A stretch of DNA of 19,527 nucleotides from contig JAKCEJ010000013.1 in the NCBI GenBank assembly GCA_021838065.1, positions 1-19,527 of the forward strand. Direction: 5' to 3'. Positions 8,991-16,074 of this stretch are shown here, piece after piece (positions within the stretch are counted from its first letter, which is position 1; every line of letters begins with the position of its first letter). The translations under genes and the position numbers were made by a program. The notes beneath the pieces were generated by a model, which ran no database searches, had not been told where the DNA came from, and saw nothing but the letters and a program-made list of their open reading frames with translations. The DNA is from Pseudomonadota bacterium (lineage in GTDB: Bacteria; Pseudomonadota; Gammaproteobacteria; Steroidobacterales; Steroidobacteraceae).

Positions 8991-11081
8991 CTAAAAACCC
9001 AGGGTCAGCTGCTGCTCGACACCCGGCGGGCGGAAGAGACTGACATCGAGCGGCTCGCCGCGCGCCGTGTTCAATCCCGAGCGGCGGCAGGCCGCGTGGA
9101 ATCGGGCGCGCAGCAGCTCGGCCAGGGGGCCCGTGCCGCGCATGCGGTGACCGAAGCGCGGGTCGTTATCGCGCCCGCCGCGCATCTGTCGGATCAGCGA
9201 CAGCACGCGCGGCGCGCTCTCCGGATAATGCGCCTCCAGCCATTCGCGAAACAGCGGGCCCACCTCGTGCGGCAGGCGCAGCAGGACGTAGCCCGCCCAG
9301 CGCGCGCCCGCCTCGGCGGCCGCCTGTACGATGTGCTCCATTTCGTGATCGGTCAGCGCCGGGATCACCGGCGCCACCAGCACCCCGGTGGGAACCGCAG
9401 CCGCGGTCAGCTCGCGCACCACACGCAGCCGGGCCGCGGGCGATGCGGCCTGCGGCTCCATGGTGCGCTTGAGCTCGGCATCGAGCGTGGTGATGCTGAC
9501 ACCCACCCGCGCCAGGTTGTCGCGCGCCAGTGCGCCGAGCAGATCCAGATCGCGCAGCACGAGCGCGCTCTTGGTGATGATGGTGACCGGGTGTCGGCAG
9601 CGCGCGAGCACCTCGAGAATGTCGCGCGTGACGCGCAGACGCCGCTCGACGGGCTGGTACGGATCGGTGTTGGATCCGAGCGTAATCGTCTTGCAGAGGT
9701 AACCGGGGCGCGCGAGCTCGCGCTCGAGCAGCCGGCCCGCGTCCTGCTTGTAGAACAAGCGGGTCTCGAAATCCAACCCCGGCGAGAGGCCCAGATAGGC
9801 GTGACTCGGCCGCGCGTAGCAGTTGTGACTGACGATGCCATCGGCGATGAAATCCCCGCTTCCCGTGGTCATGTCGTAGAGCCGCATCATCCCGGCGGGC
9901 TCGATCGAGGCGACCCGCAGGCGCGCATCGCCACTCAAGATCTCCTCCTCGAGGTCGAGCCCATGGCGCAGCGCAGGATCAACGGTGTGGAGAAACCGCA
10001 AGCGCTCGCGCAGCCCACCCGCCAGGCGCGCGGTGTGGACCGGCCCGCCGCCCACCAGCGCCTCATCGAGTACGAAGCGCAAGCCCAGTGCGCCGAGGCA
10101 CTGGCCGGCCTGCTCGATGATTCGCGGGTCGGCGCTGCAGAGGCGCACCTGCGATTGGGCGCAGGACCCGTCGGCATCGTAGAGGCCCGCGAGGAACCCC
10201 GCGCACCAGTCCCGCGTCGGCGCGGCAGGCCACGCGAGCAGGCGCCAGATGCGCTCGAAGCTCGCACGGCTCCCGGTGGCCGGGACATACATGGCCCGGC
10301 GCGCGCCGGCGGCCGCGGCGCAGCGTGATTCGCGAGCCAGCGCCAGGAACTCGCTCAGATAGCCGTGCGCGCGGCCCAGCGCCTCCTCGTCACAGCGGGC
10401 CAGTTGGAATTCATAAGCGGTAGTGCGGCTATCGGCGTTGCCGCTGCGGGCGTGCGCCTCCGGATGGCCATCGCCGCGGATGATGCCGCGGAGATACCCG
10501 CGTTTGTAGTCGGCACTCTTCTCGACCCCATGGGCGAAGTGACCCGTCCCCATCAGCGTCTCGCCAACCGTCAGGCTGGGCCTCTGCGCGGGACCTGATC
10601 CCGACGCGCCGGTCACGAACTTCCAGCCGCGCTCCGTGAGGAAGCGGTGATCGCCTCCCGCAACCAGCTCCGTTCCGTCCTCGAGGCCGATGCGATAGGC
10701 GGGCTTGATGACGCTCCAGTGGGCGAGCACCCGCGTTCGGACGTAGCGGCGCAGGCCGCCGCGGCGCATCGTCCCGTAGATCTCGCTGCCCACCTCCACC
10801 TGTTCGAGGCGGCGCACGCCGCCGTCGCCCATCAGAATCGGGGTGTCGGGCGCCAGGCAGTACGGACAGGCATGGCTGCATCCGCGGTAGGGATTGATCG
10901 ATTGCTCGAAGGGAATGTCCGGCGATTCGTTGGTGCTGATCACGCTGCGGGCGCGCTCCGGCATGATCTCGAGCGGCACGCTGTCCGGGACTTCCTCCTG
11001 GAACCACCCGTCGTCCACCGCCTCGGTGATCCGCCGCTCGAAACGCCCGGCAGGATTCGACAGCGCGCCGTGCCCGCGCAT
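8991..11081 (-). CDS. Radical SAM protein, PA0069 type, interrupted by an intein
   Basis: The precursor has 696 residues. Removing residues 75-420 (the intein) leaves 350, the normal size of PA0069-type proteins related to the spore photoproduct lyase family. The N-extein starts MRGHGALSNPAGRFE and reaches NPYRGCSHACPY (residues 63-74); the C-extein resumes with CYARPSHAYLGLSPG. Splicing would build the CxxxCxxC motif C68, C72 and C421 that holds the [4Fe-4S] cluster. Later blocks such as TLGSNTDPYQPVE and VSITTLD are family-typical. I chose ATG 11081 (GAGG ten bases upstream). An in-frame ATG at 11111 lies at the predicted transcript start and has no ribosome site. A LexA box sits in the promoter. 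The substrate is unknown; a DNA-damage role is inferred from the LexA site and distant relation to photoproduct lyase. Confidence 0.93.
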   Translation of the reverse strand: MRGHGALSNPAGRFERRITEAVDDGWFQEEVPDSVPLEIMPERARSVISTNESPDIPFEQSINPYRGCSHACPYCLAPDTPILMGDGGVRRLEQVEVGSEIYGTMRRGGLRRYVRTRVLAHWSVIKPAYRIGLEDGTELVAGGDHRFLTERGWKFVTGASGSGPAQRPSLTVGETLMGTGHFAHGVEKSADYKRGYLRGIIRGDGHPEAHARSGNADSRTTAYEFQLARCDEEALGRAHGYLSEFLALARESRCAAAAGARRAMYVPATGSRASFERIWRLLAWPAAPTRDWCAGFLAGLYDADGSCAQSQVRLCSADPRIIEQAGQCLGALGLRFVLDEALVGGGPVHTARLAGGLRERLRFLHTVDPALRHGLDLEEEILSGDARLRVASIEPAGMMRLYDMTTGSGDFIADGIVSHNCYARPSHAYLGLSPGLDFETRLFYKQDAGRLLERELARPGYLCKTITLGSNTDPYQPVERRLRVTRDILEVLARCRHPVTIITKSALVLRDLDLLGALARDNLARVGVSITTLDAELKRTMEPQAASPAARLRVVRELTAAAVPTGVLVAPVIPALTDHEMEHIVQAAAEAGARWAGYVLLRLPHEVGPLFREWLEAHYPESAPRVLSLIRQMRGGRDNDPRFGHRMRGTGPLAELLRARFHAACRRSGLNTARGEPLDVSLFRPPGVEQQLTLGF
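9822..10859 (-). mobile_element. Intein with LAGLIDADG homing endonuclease
   Basis: This in-frame insert encodes 346 residues. It starts with Cys1 in CLAPDTPILMGDGG (block A) and ends with GDFIADGIVSHN (blocks F and G, with penultimate His and terminal Asn), followed by Cys+1 of the host. Block B reads ELVAGGDHRFLT with the block-B His at 71, but Gly replaces the usual Thr of TxxH. Two LAGLIDADG-type motifs are seen, GYLRGIIRGDG (121-131) and AGFLAGLYDADG (220-231), each with its acidic residue, so the endonuclease may be active. All standard splicing residues except that Thr are present. The insertion point is the third cysteine of the radical SAM motif. I recall inteins in related actinobacterial proteins (Rv2578c type), so the site may be a known one. 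Confidence 0.95.
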
Positions 11082-11117
11082 CGCCGTGCCGCCTCGGAAG
11101 GGAGTGGTCATGGCGTA

Positions 11118-11146
11118 ACTGTACATGTATACAGCTATGCCGTAAA
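11118..11146 (-). promoter_or_regulatory. Promoter of the radical SAM gene
   Basis: TTTACG (complement of 11141-11146) and TACAGT (11118-11123) are separated by 17 bases, a good sigma70-type pair. The predicted transcript start is near 11111. This argues for translation from ATG 11081 rather than 11111. The LexA box covers the spacer and most of the -10. Confidence 0.55.
11119..11134. promoter_or_regulatory. LexA (SOS) box
   Basis: CTGTACATGTATACAG keeps the invariant CTGT and ACAG half-site ends with the exact eight-base spacing, and matches 14 of 16 positions of the gammaproteobacterial LexA consensus. It overlaps the radical SAM promoter, where bound LexA would block RNA polymerase. The divergent side holds no gene, so the radical SAM gene is the target. 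Confidence 0.85.
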
Positions 11147-11251
11147 GCCGCGCGGCGCGCGAACGCCCCTCGCATCCACGGATCAATACCGCCTCGCGTC
11201 CCGATGGCCGCTGGTTTTGCGCTCGCGCGAGGACGGTGGTCGCGAACCGGC

Positions 11252-12475
11252 TCAGCAGGCCTGCTGCAGCGTGACGCCCGGGTCGGCGAGCCGGGCGCGG
11301 TCCGGCCTCGCCCGCGCCGGGATCAGCTTGCGCGCCGCAAGCTGATCCTTCGGCGTGTTGATGCTGTCGAGCGCGATCAGCTCCCCCTCGCGCAGGTAGC
11401 ACGCCGTGAATGCGCGCGTGGCCGGATTGCCGCGCAGCACCAACTCGTCGTAGCCGGCGCTGATGCCGACGATGACGAGCTTCAGGTCGTACTGGTCCGA
11501 CCAGAACCACGGCACCTTGTCGTGCACGGTCGCCTGCCCGAGCAGGTTCAGCGCAGCGCTCGCGCCCTGCTCGAAGGCATTGTCGACTGACTCCAGGCGC
11601 AGCCGCCGGCCGTAGTGCGGGCTCGGCAGGTTGGCGCAATCCCCGGCGGCGTAGATGGCCGGATCCGTGGTACGGCAGTACTCGTCCACCCGGATGCCGT
11701 CCTCACAGGACAGCCCGGCGTTCGAGGCGAGCTCGCTCGCCGGCACGGCACCGACGCCGAGCAGCACGGCATCCGCCGCGTATTCCTGACCGTCCTCGGT
11801 GATCACGGCCCGCACGCGCTGCTGCGTCCGATGCGCTGCGATCGCCTGCACCTGCGCCCCGTAGACGATGCGCACGCCGTGCCGCTCATGTTCAGCGGCG
11901 TAGAAATCGGAGACCGCATTGCAGGTCACCCGCCCGATCAGGCGGGGCGCAAGCTCGAGCACAGTCACCGCAGCGCCCAGCTCCTGCGCGGTCGCCGCCG
12001 CTTCCAGTCCGATATAGCCCCCGCCCACGATGACCAGACGCGCGCCCGAAGTCAGCGCCGGGCGGATCCGCTCGGCGTCGGCCACGGTGCGCAGGCTGAA
12101 CACGCCCTCAAGGTCCGTACCCGGCACCGCCAGCGGCCGCGGACGGCTACCCGTCGACAACAGCAGCGCGTCGTACGCGACGCTCGTGCCGTCATCGAGC
12201 CGCAGGCGCTGTTCGCGGCGCTCGATCGCCTCGACGCGCCTGCCGAGCCGGGTCTCGACCGCGTGCTGCGCATAGAAGGATGCCGGACGCAGCAGGAGCC
12301 GCTCGCGCGCGAGCGCCCCGGCCAGGTATTTCTTCGACAAGGGCGGACGCTGATACGGCAGCTGCGGCTCCGCGCCGATCAGCGTGAGCCGCCCGCCGAA
12401 ATGGTGGCGCCGCAGGGTATCGATGGCCTGGACGGCCGCCTGACCTGCTCCAACGATCACCACGTTCCCGACCAT
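11252..12475 (-). CDS. FAD-dependent NAD(P)H:ferredoxin/rubredoxin reductase-like protein
   Basis: The 407-residue product has the two-Rossmann layout of putidaredoxin/rubredoxin reductases. An FAD-binding VVIVGAGQAA lies near residues 5-14, then YQRPPLSKKYL (41-51), STGSRPR (107-113), an NAD(P)-binding VIVGGGYIGLEAA (148-160), and the second FAD block IYAAGDCAN (274-282). The C-terminal block PWFWSDQYDLKL is typical of the class that reduces ferredoxins for cytochrome P450s or dioxygenases. No ferredoxin, P450 or oxygenase gene is adjacent, so its partner is unknown. The ATG at 12475 has no good ribosome site. The 140 bases between it and the radical SAM start hold that gene's promoter, so the two are probably separate units. 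Confidence 0.88.
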   Translation of the reverse strand: MVGNVVIVGAGQAAVQAIDTLRRHHFGGRLTLIGAEPQLPYQRPPLSKKYLAGALARERLLLRPASFYAQHAVETRLGRRVEAIERREQRLRLDDGTSVAYDALLLSTGSRPRPLAVPGTDLEGVFSLRTVADAERIRPALTSGARLVIVGGGYIGLEAAATAQELGAAVTVLELAPRLIGRVTCNAVSDFYAAEHERHGVRIVYGAQVQAIAAHRTQQRVRAVITEDGQEYAADAVLLGVGAVPASELASNAGLSCEDGIRVDEYCRTTDPAIYAAGDCANLPSPHYGRRLRLESVDNAFEQGASAALNLLGQATVHDKVPWFWSDQYDLKLVIVGISAGYDELVLRGNPATRAFTACYLREGELIALDSINTPKDQLAARKLIPARARPDRARLADPGVTLQQAC

Positions 12476-12538
12476 GCGAGGAGCTTACCGGAGCGGCGCG
12501 CCAGTGCGCACCACCGCTGGGCGAGCGGCTGCGGCGAG

Positions 12539-12555
12539 TGCGCCAAAATGGTGCA
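12539..12555. promoter_or_regulatory. NtrC binding site
   Basis: TGCGCCAAAATGGTGCA matches the NtrC palindrome TGCACCA-N3-TGGTGCA at 13 of 14 specified positions. It is centred about 97 bases upstream of the start predicted from the sigma54 promoter, a normal enhancer distance. Confidence 0.75.
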
Positions 12556-12617
12556 GCTGCGGCGCAGCCGCGACCCGGCCGCCGCCGGGACTCAGGCAGT
12601 TACGGCCATTCCCCTCG

Positions 12618-12633
12618 TGGCATGAAAACTGCA
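12618..12633 (+). promoter_or_regulatory. Sigma54 promoter of the PII gene
   Basis: TGGCATGAAAACTGCA fits the sigma54 pattern TGGCACG-N4-TTGCA, with the invariant GG and GC in the correct spacing and only two deviations. Transcription would start near 12643, giving a leader of about 80 bases before the PII ATG. Together with the NtrC site it predicts induction under nitrogen limitation. Confidence 0.78.
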
Positions 12634-12723
12634 AAATCGGGCGTACCGAAAATCGCCGGACGCGAGGCGCGCCTCGCGCCGCGGCACGCTAAGCTAGAGA
12701 CTGCCCCACCCGGAGAGCCGCAC

Positions 12724-13062
12724 ATGAAACTGGTCACCGCGATCATCAAACCGTTCAAGCTCGACGACGTGCGCGCCGCGCTGTCCGAGATCGGGGTTTC
12801 GGGCATGACGGTGACGGAGGTGAAGGGGTTCGGCCGCCAGCGCGGCCACACCGAGCTCTACCGCGGCGCCGAATACGTCGTCGACTTCGTGCCCAAGACC
12901 CGCATCGAGGTCGCCGTGCGCACGGACCTGGTGGATGCGGTAGTGGAGGCCATTCTGAAGTCGGCCAAGACCTCCAAGGTCGGCGACGGCAAGATCTTCA
13001 TCACCGACATCCAGCGCGTCATCCGCATCCGCACCGGCGAAACCGACGAGGCGGCGCTCTAG
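12724..13062 (+). CDS. glnK: PII nitrogen regulatory protein (GlnK/GlnB)
   Basis: The 112-residue protein is a canonical trimeric PII. The T-loop carries GFGRQRGHTELYRGAEY with Tyr51, the uridylylation site. The B-loop is TSKVGDGK (83-90), with Ser where Gly84 is usual, and the C-loop is RIRTGE. PII binds ATP, ADP and 2-oxoglutarate and controls ammonium transport, glutamine synthetase adenylylation and NtrB. The N-terminus MKLVT and the ending DEAAL resemble GlnK, while T43 and D54 resemble GlnB, so the paralogue is uncertain. The sigma54 and NtrC sites upstream favour GlnK, but no amtB follows; the next gene is convergent. GGAG precedes the ATG by eight bases. The frame is open further upstream but not PII-like there. 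Confidence 0.96.
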   Translation: MKLVTAIIKPFKLDDVRAALSEIGVSGMTVTEVKGFGRQRGHTELYRGAEYVVDFVPKTRIEVAVRTDLVDAVVEAILKSAKTSKVGDGKIFITDIQRVIRIRTGETDEAAL

Positions 13063-13102
13063 TTCGGGCGCACATCGGGCCCGCGCGCGCACCCCGCGCC
13101 GC

Positions 13103-13606
13103 TCAGACGCGCACCACCCGCATCGGGCGCGCGTTGCGCGCGATGCCGAGCGCCCCGCTGCGCACGACCTCGAGCAGCTCGGCGCTGCGCGCCAGATCGG
13201 CCGCGAAGGTGTTGATTTCCGCCTCGCTCGCGGTGAGCTCGACGATGAATCCGTCCGGCGCCGGATCGAGCACCCGTCCGCCGGTGCGCACCACGTAGCC
13301 CCTGACCGGATCGATCTGATCGGGACGGACCTTCAGCTTCAGGAGGATGAGCTCGCGCTCGAGGTGCTCACCGCTGGTCATGTCCTCGACGCTGACTACG
13401 TCGATGAGCTTGAGCAGCTGATTGGCGATCTGCTGCATGACGGCATCCGACCCTTGGGTGACCAGCGTCAGGCGCGATACGGTCGGATCCTGCGTGGCCG
13501 CGACCGAGAGCGACTCGATGTTGTAGCCGCGCGTGGCGAACATGCCGGCGACCCGGCTGAGGGCGCCGGCTTCGTTCTGCAGCAGAATGGCAATGATGTG
13601 ACGCAT
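13103..13606 (-). CDS. ilvN: Acetolactate synthase small (regulatory) subunit
   Basis: The 167-residue product opens with an ACT domain (MRHIIAILLQNEAGALSRVA, then GMFATRGYNIESL), the valine-binding feedback module, and has the usual C-terminal half with the block RVLDPAPDGFIVELT. It activates the catalytic subunit and confers feedback inhibition in the first common step of valine and isoleucine synthesis. ATG 13606 is chosen because the family starts there; in-frame codons upstream encode unrelated residues. It points away from the large subunit gene, which begins 173 bases to the right, instead of following it in an operon. It is also called ilvH in other genomes. Confidence 0.95.
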   Translation of the reverse strand: MRHIIAILLQNEAGALSRVAGMFATRGYNIESLSVAATQDPTVSRLTLVTQGSDAVMQQIANQLLKLIDVVSVEDMTSGEHLERELILLKLKVRPDQIDPVRGYVVRTGGRVLDPAPDGFIVELTASEAEINTFAADLARSAELLEVVRSGALGIARNARPMRVVRV

Positions 13607-13646
13607 GGTTTTCCAAGGGACGGCGGGCGCAACCGCCCGCACCCGC

Positions 13647-13676
13647 AGAATAAAGGATCGCGCCCGCAGCGGTCAC
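13647..13676 (-). promoter_or_regulatory. Candidate ilvN promoter
   Basis: GTGACC (complement of 13671-13676) and TATTCT (13647-13652) are separated by 18 bases, a fair sigma70-like pair in a GC-rich gap. The start would be near 13640, where an inverted repeat GCGGGC/GCCCGC (13623-13640) could form a hairpin at the 5' end of the leader. No leader peptide rich in Val, Leu or Ile is visible. Confidence 0.33.
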
Positions 13677-13779
13677 GCGCGGCCGCGCAGCGCGCAACTT
13701 CCTGCGGGGGGAGCGACCTGCTAGTCTCAGGGCATCTCCCTCTTCCGGAACGATGCCGCCGCCACGTGAGAGCGCCGCC

Positions 13780-15627
13780 ATGACCAAGACCGTCCCCGAA
13801 TCCGCCCAGAGCGCGCACCCGCTCGCCGGACACCCGATGTCCGGCGCCCGGATGATCATGCAGGTGCTGGCGGACGAAGGGGTCGAGGCGATCTTCGGCT
13901 ACAGCGGCGGGGCGATCCTGCCGACCTACGATGCCATATTCCTCTACAACGAGGAGCAGCAGCGCGCCGGCGGACGGCAGATCCCGCTGATCGTGCCGGC
14001 CAACGAGCAGGGCGCGGGCTTCATGGCAGCCGGATTCGCGCGGGCCACCGGGCGGGTGGGCGTCTGCCTGGTCACCTCGGGGCCCGGCGCCACGAACACC
14101 GTCACCCCGGTGCGCGACTGTATGGCCGACTCGGTGCCGATCGTGGTGATCTGCGGCCAGGTGGCGCGCGCGGCCATCGGCACCGATGCGTTCCAGGAGG
14201 CCCCGGTGACCGCCATCATGGGCTCGGTCGCCAAACACGTGTTCCTGGTGACCGAGCCGCAGCGCCTCGAGGCCACCATGCGCACGGCGTTCGAGCTGGC
14301 CCGCACCGGCCGGCCCGGGCCCGTGGTGATCGATGTGCCCAAGGACGTGCAGAACTGGGAGGGGCTCTTCCAGGGCGCCGGCACCCTGCCCATCCCCGGT
14401 TACCGCCGCCGCATGCAGGCGCTCGCCGAGCGGCGGCTCGCGCCGCGCGAGTCGGGGCGCTTCTTCGAGATGCTCGGCGAGTCGCGCCGTCCGCTGATCT
14501 ACGCTGGCGGCGGTGTCATCCACGGCGGTGCGTCGGACGAACTCGTTGCGTTCGCAACCGCGTTCGACCTCCCTGTGGTCACCACGCTGATGGGCATCGG
14601 CTCCATCGACACCACTCATCCGCTCGCGATGCGCATGCTCGGCATGCACGGGGCGGCTTACGCCAACTACGCGGTCGATGACTGCGATTTTCTCATCGCC
14701 GTCGGCGCGCGCTTCGACGACCGGGTCGCCGGCGTGCCGGCCAAGTTCGCGCGCGGCGCACGGCGCGTCGCGCATCTGGACATCGACAGCGCGGAAATCA
14801 ACAAGGTGAAGCGCGCGCACTGGAGCCACGTCGGCCTGCTGGCCGAGGCGCTGAGCGCGCTCACGGCCCATGGCCGCTCTGCGGGCTTCAAGCCCGACGG
14901 CGCGCCGTGGCTCGCGCACCTGGCCGAGCTCAGGCGCCGGCACGCCATGAACTACGACCGTGACAGCGCGCTCATCCAGCCGTACTACGTGATCGAGGAG
15001 ATCAACCGGATCACCGGCGGCGAGGCCATCATCACCACCGGGGTCGGCCAGCACCAGATGTGGGCCGCGCAATACTGCGACTTCCGCCGGCCGCGGCTGT
15101 GGCTGACCTCCGGCAGCATGGGCACGATGGGCTTCGGTCTGCCGGCGGCGATCGGCGCGCAGCTCGCGCACCCAGAGCGCCTGGTGGTGGACATCGACGG
15201 GGACTCGAGCATCCGCATGAACCTCGGCGAGCTCGAGACGGTCACCACCTACGAGTTGCCGATCAAGATCGTCGTGCTCAACAACTGCGGCGACGGAATG
15301 GTCAAGCAGTGGCAGAAGCTCTTCTTCAAGGGGCGCCTGTCGGCGAGCGACCGCTCGCTGCACAAGAAGGACTTCATCCGCGCCGCCGAGGCGGACGGTT
15401 TCCCCTACGCCAAGCGGCTCGAGCGCAAGGCGGACGTGCCGCGCGTGATCGAGGAGTTCCTGCGCTTCCAGGGGCCGGCCTTCCTCGAGGTGATGATCGA
15501 CCCGGACGCCGGCGTCTATCCGATGGTCGGTCCCGGGCAGACCTACGAGGAGATGATCACCGGGGAATTCATCGCCTCGCGCCGCAAGGTCGAGATCACG
15601 CCGCCCGGGCCGTCCGAGATGTTCTGA
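13780..15627 (+). CDS. ilvB: Acetolactate synthase large (catalytic) subunit
   Basis: This thiamine-diphosphate enzyme condenses pyruvate with pyruvate or 2-ketobutyrate. From ATG 13780 it has 615 residues, with the three-domain layout of the family: a pyrimidine domain with FGYSGGAILPTYDA and the ThDP glutamate E75 in NEQGAGFMAAG; SGPGATNTVTPVRD; a central domain with GRPGPVVIDVPKD and GARFDDRV; and a C-terminal domain with DIDGDSSIRMN and NNCGDGMVKQWQ. The metal motif reads GDS where most members have GDG, and the NNCGDGMVKQWQKLFFKGR region differs from the E. coli type, so this seems a divergent subclass. GAGAG lies about seven bases before ATG 13780; an ATG at 13753 would add nine residues. 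gloA follows after nine bases. Confidence 0.94.
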   Translation: MTKTVPESAQSAHPLAGHPMSGARMIMQVLADEGVEAIFGYSGGAILPTYDAIFLYNEEQQRAGGRQIPLIVPANEQGAGFMAAGFARATGRVGVCLVTSGPGATNTVTPVRDCMADSVPIVVICGQVARAAIGTDAFQEAPVTAIMGSVAKHVFLVTEPQRLEATMRTAFELARTGRPGPVVIDVPKDVQNWEGLFQGAGTLPIPGYRRRMQALAERRLAPRESGRFFEMLGESRRPLIYAGGGVIHGGASDELVAFATAFDLPVVTTLMGIGSIDTTHPLAMRMLGMHGAAYANYAVDDCDFLIAVGARFDDRVAGVPAKFARGARRVAHLDIDSAEINKVKRAHWSHVGLLAEALSALTAHGRSAGFKPDGAPWLAHLAELRRRHAMNYDRDSALIQPYYVIEEINRITGGEAIITTGVGQHQMWAAQYCDFRRPRLWLTSGSMGTMGFGLPAAIGAQLAHPERLVVDIDGDSSIRMNLGELETVTTYELPIKIVVLNNCGDGMVKQWQKLFFKGRLSASDRSLHKKDFIRAAEADGFPYAKRLERKADVPRVIEEFLRFQGPAFLEVMIDPDAGVYPMVGPGQTYEEMITGEFIASRRKVEITPPGPSEMF

Positions 15628-15636
15628 GGAGTGAAG

Positions 15637-16056
15637 ATGAAATACCTGCACACCATGGTGCGCGTGACGGATCTGGACGCCTCGCGGCGCTTTTACTGTG
15701 ATGCCCTGGGGCTCACCGAGGTGTCGCGCAAGGACTACCCCCAGGGGCGCTATACGCTGGTGTTCCTCGCCGCCCCGGGCGACGAATCGGCACAGGTGGA
15801 GCTCACGCACAACTGGGATCCGGAAACCTACACTGGCGGGCGCAACTTCGGGCACCTCGCGTATGCGGTCGATGACATCTACGCCGCCTGCGAGCGGCTG
15901 CAGCGCCATGGCGTGACGATCAACCGCCCGCCGCGCGACGGCCGCATGGCATTCGTGCGCTCGCCGGATCAGATTTCGATCGAACTGCTGCAGCGCGGCG
16001 CGGCGCTGCCGCCGGCCGAGCCGTGGGCGTCGATGCCGAACAGCGGGAACTGGTAG
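15637..16056 (+). CDS. gloA: Lactoylglutathione lyase (glyoxalase I)
   Basis: This small VOC-fold metalloenzyme isomerises the methylglyoxal-glutathione adduct to S-lactoylglutathione. The 139-residue length matches the short Ni/Co-type bacterial enzymes. Expected metal ligands are present as H5, E55 (in QVELTHNW), H73 (in FGHLAYAV) and E116 (in ISIELLQ). The ATG at 15637 has GAGGAG seven or so bases upstream; an in-frame GTG two codons earlier overlaps that site and is less likely. It follows ilvB by nine bases and is probably cotranscribed. The pyruvate and ketoacid context is suggestive, but no functional link is shown. Confidence 0.93.
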   Translation: MKYLHTMVRVTDLDASRRFYCDALGLTEVSRKDYPQGRYTLVFLAAPGDESAQVELTHNWDPETYTGGRNFGHLAYAVDDIYAACERLQRHGVTINRPPRDGRMAFVRSPDQISIELLQRGAALPPAEPWASMPNSGNW

Positions 16057-16074
16057 CACGCACCGCGGCCGCCG

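Noticed and set aside
8991..11081. The radical SAM gene as a chimera, assembly error or frameshifted gene.
   Set aside because: The insert is exactly in frame, has intein blocks A, B, C, E, F and G in order, and its removal restores an intact CxxxCxxC motif and normal protein length.
11082..11111. Upstream ATG at 11111 for the radical SAM gene.
   Set aside because: It would coincide with the predicted transcript start and has no ribosome site; ATG 11081 has GAGG and is followed by the family-typical GHGALSNP.
12505..12523. Second NtrC half-site pair near the flavoprotein start.
   Set aside because: GCACCA and TGGGC are spaced by four instead of three bases and one arm is poor, so it was not called.
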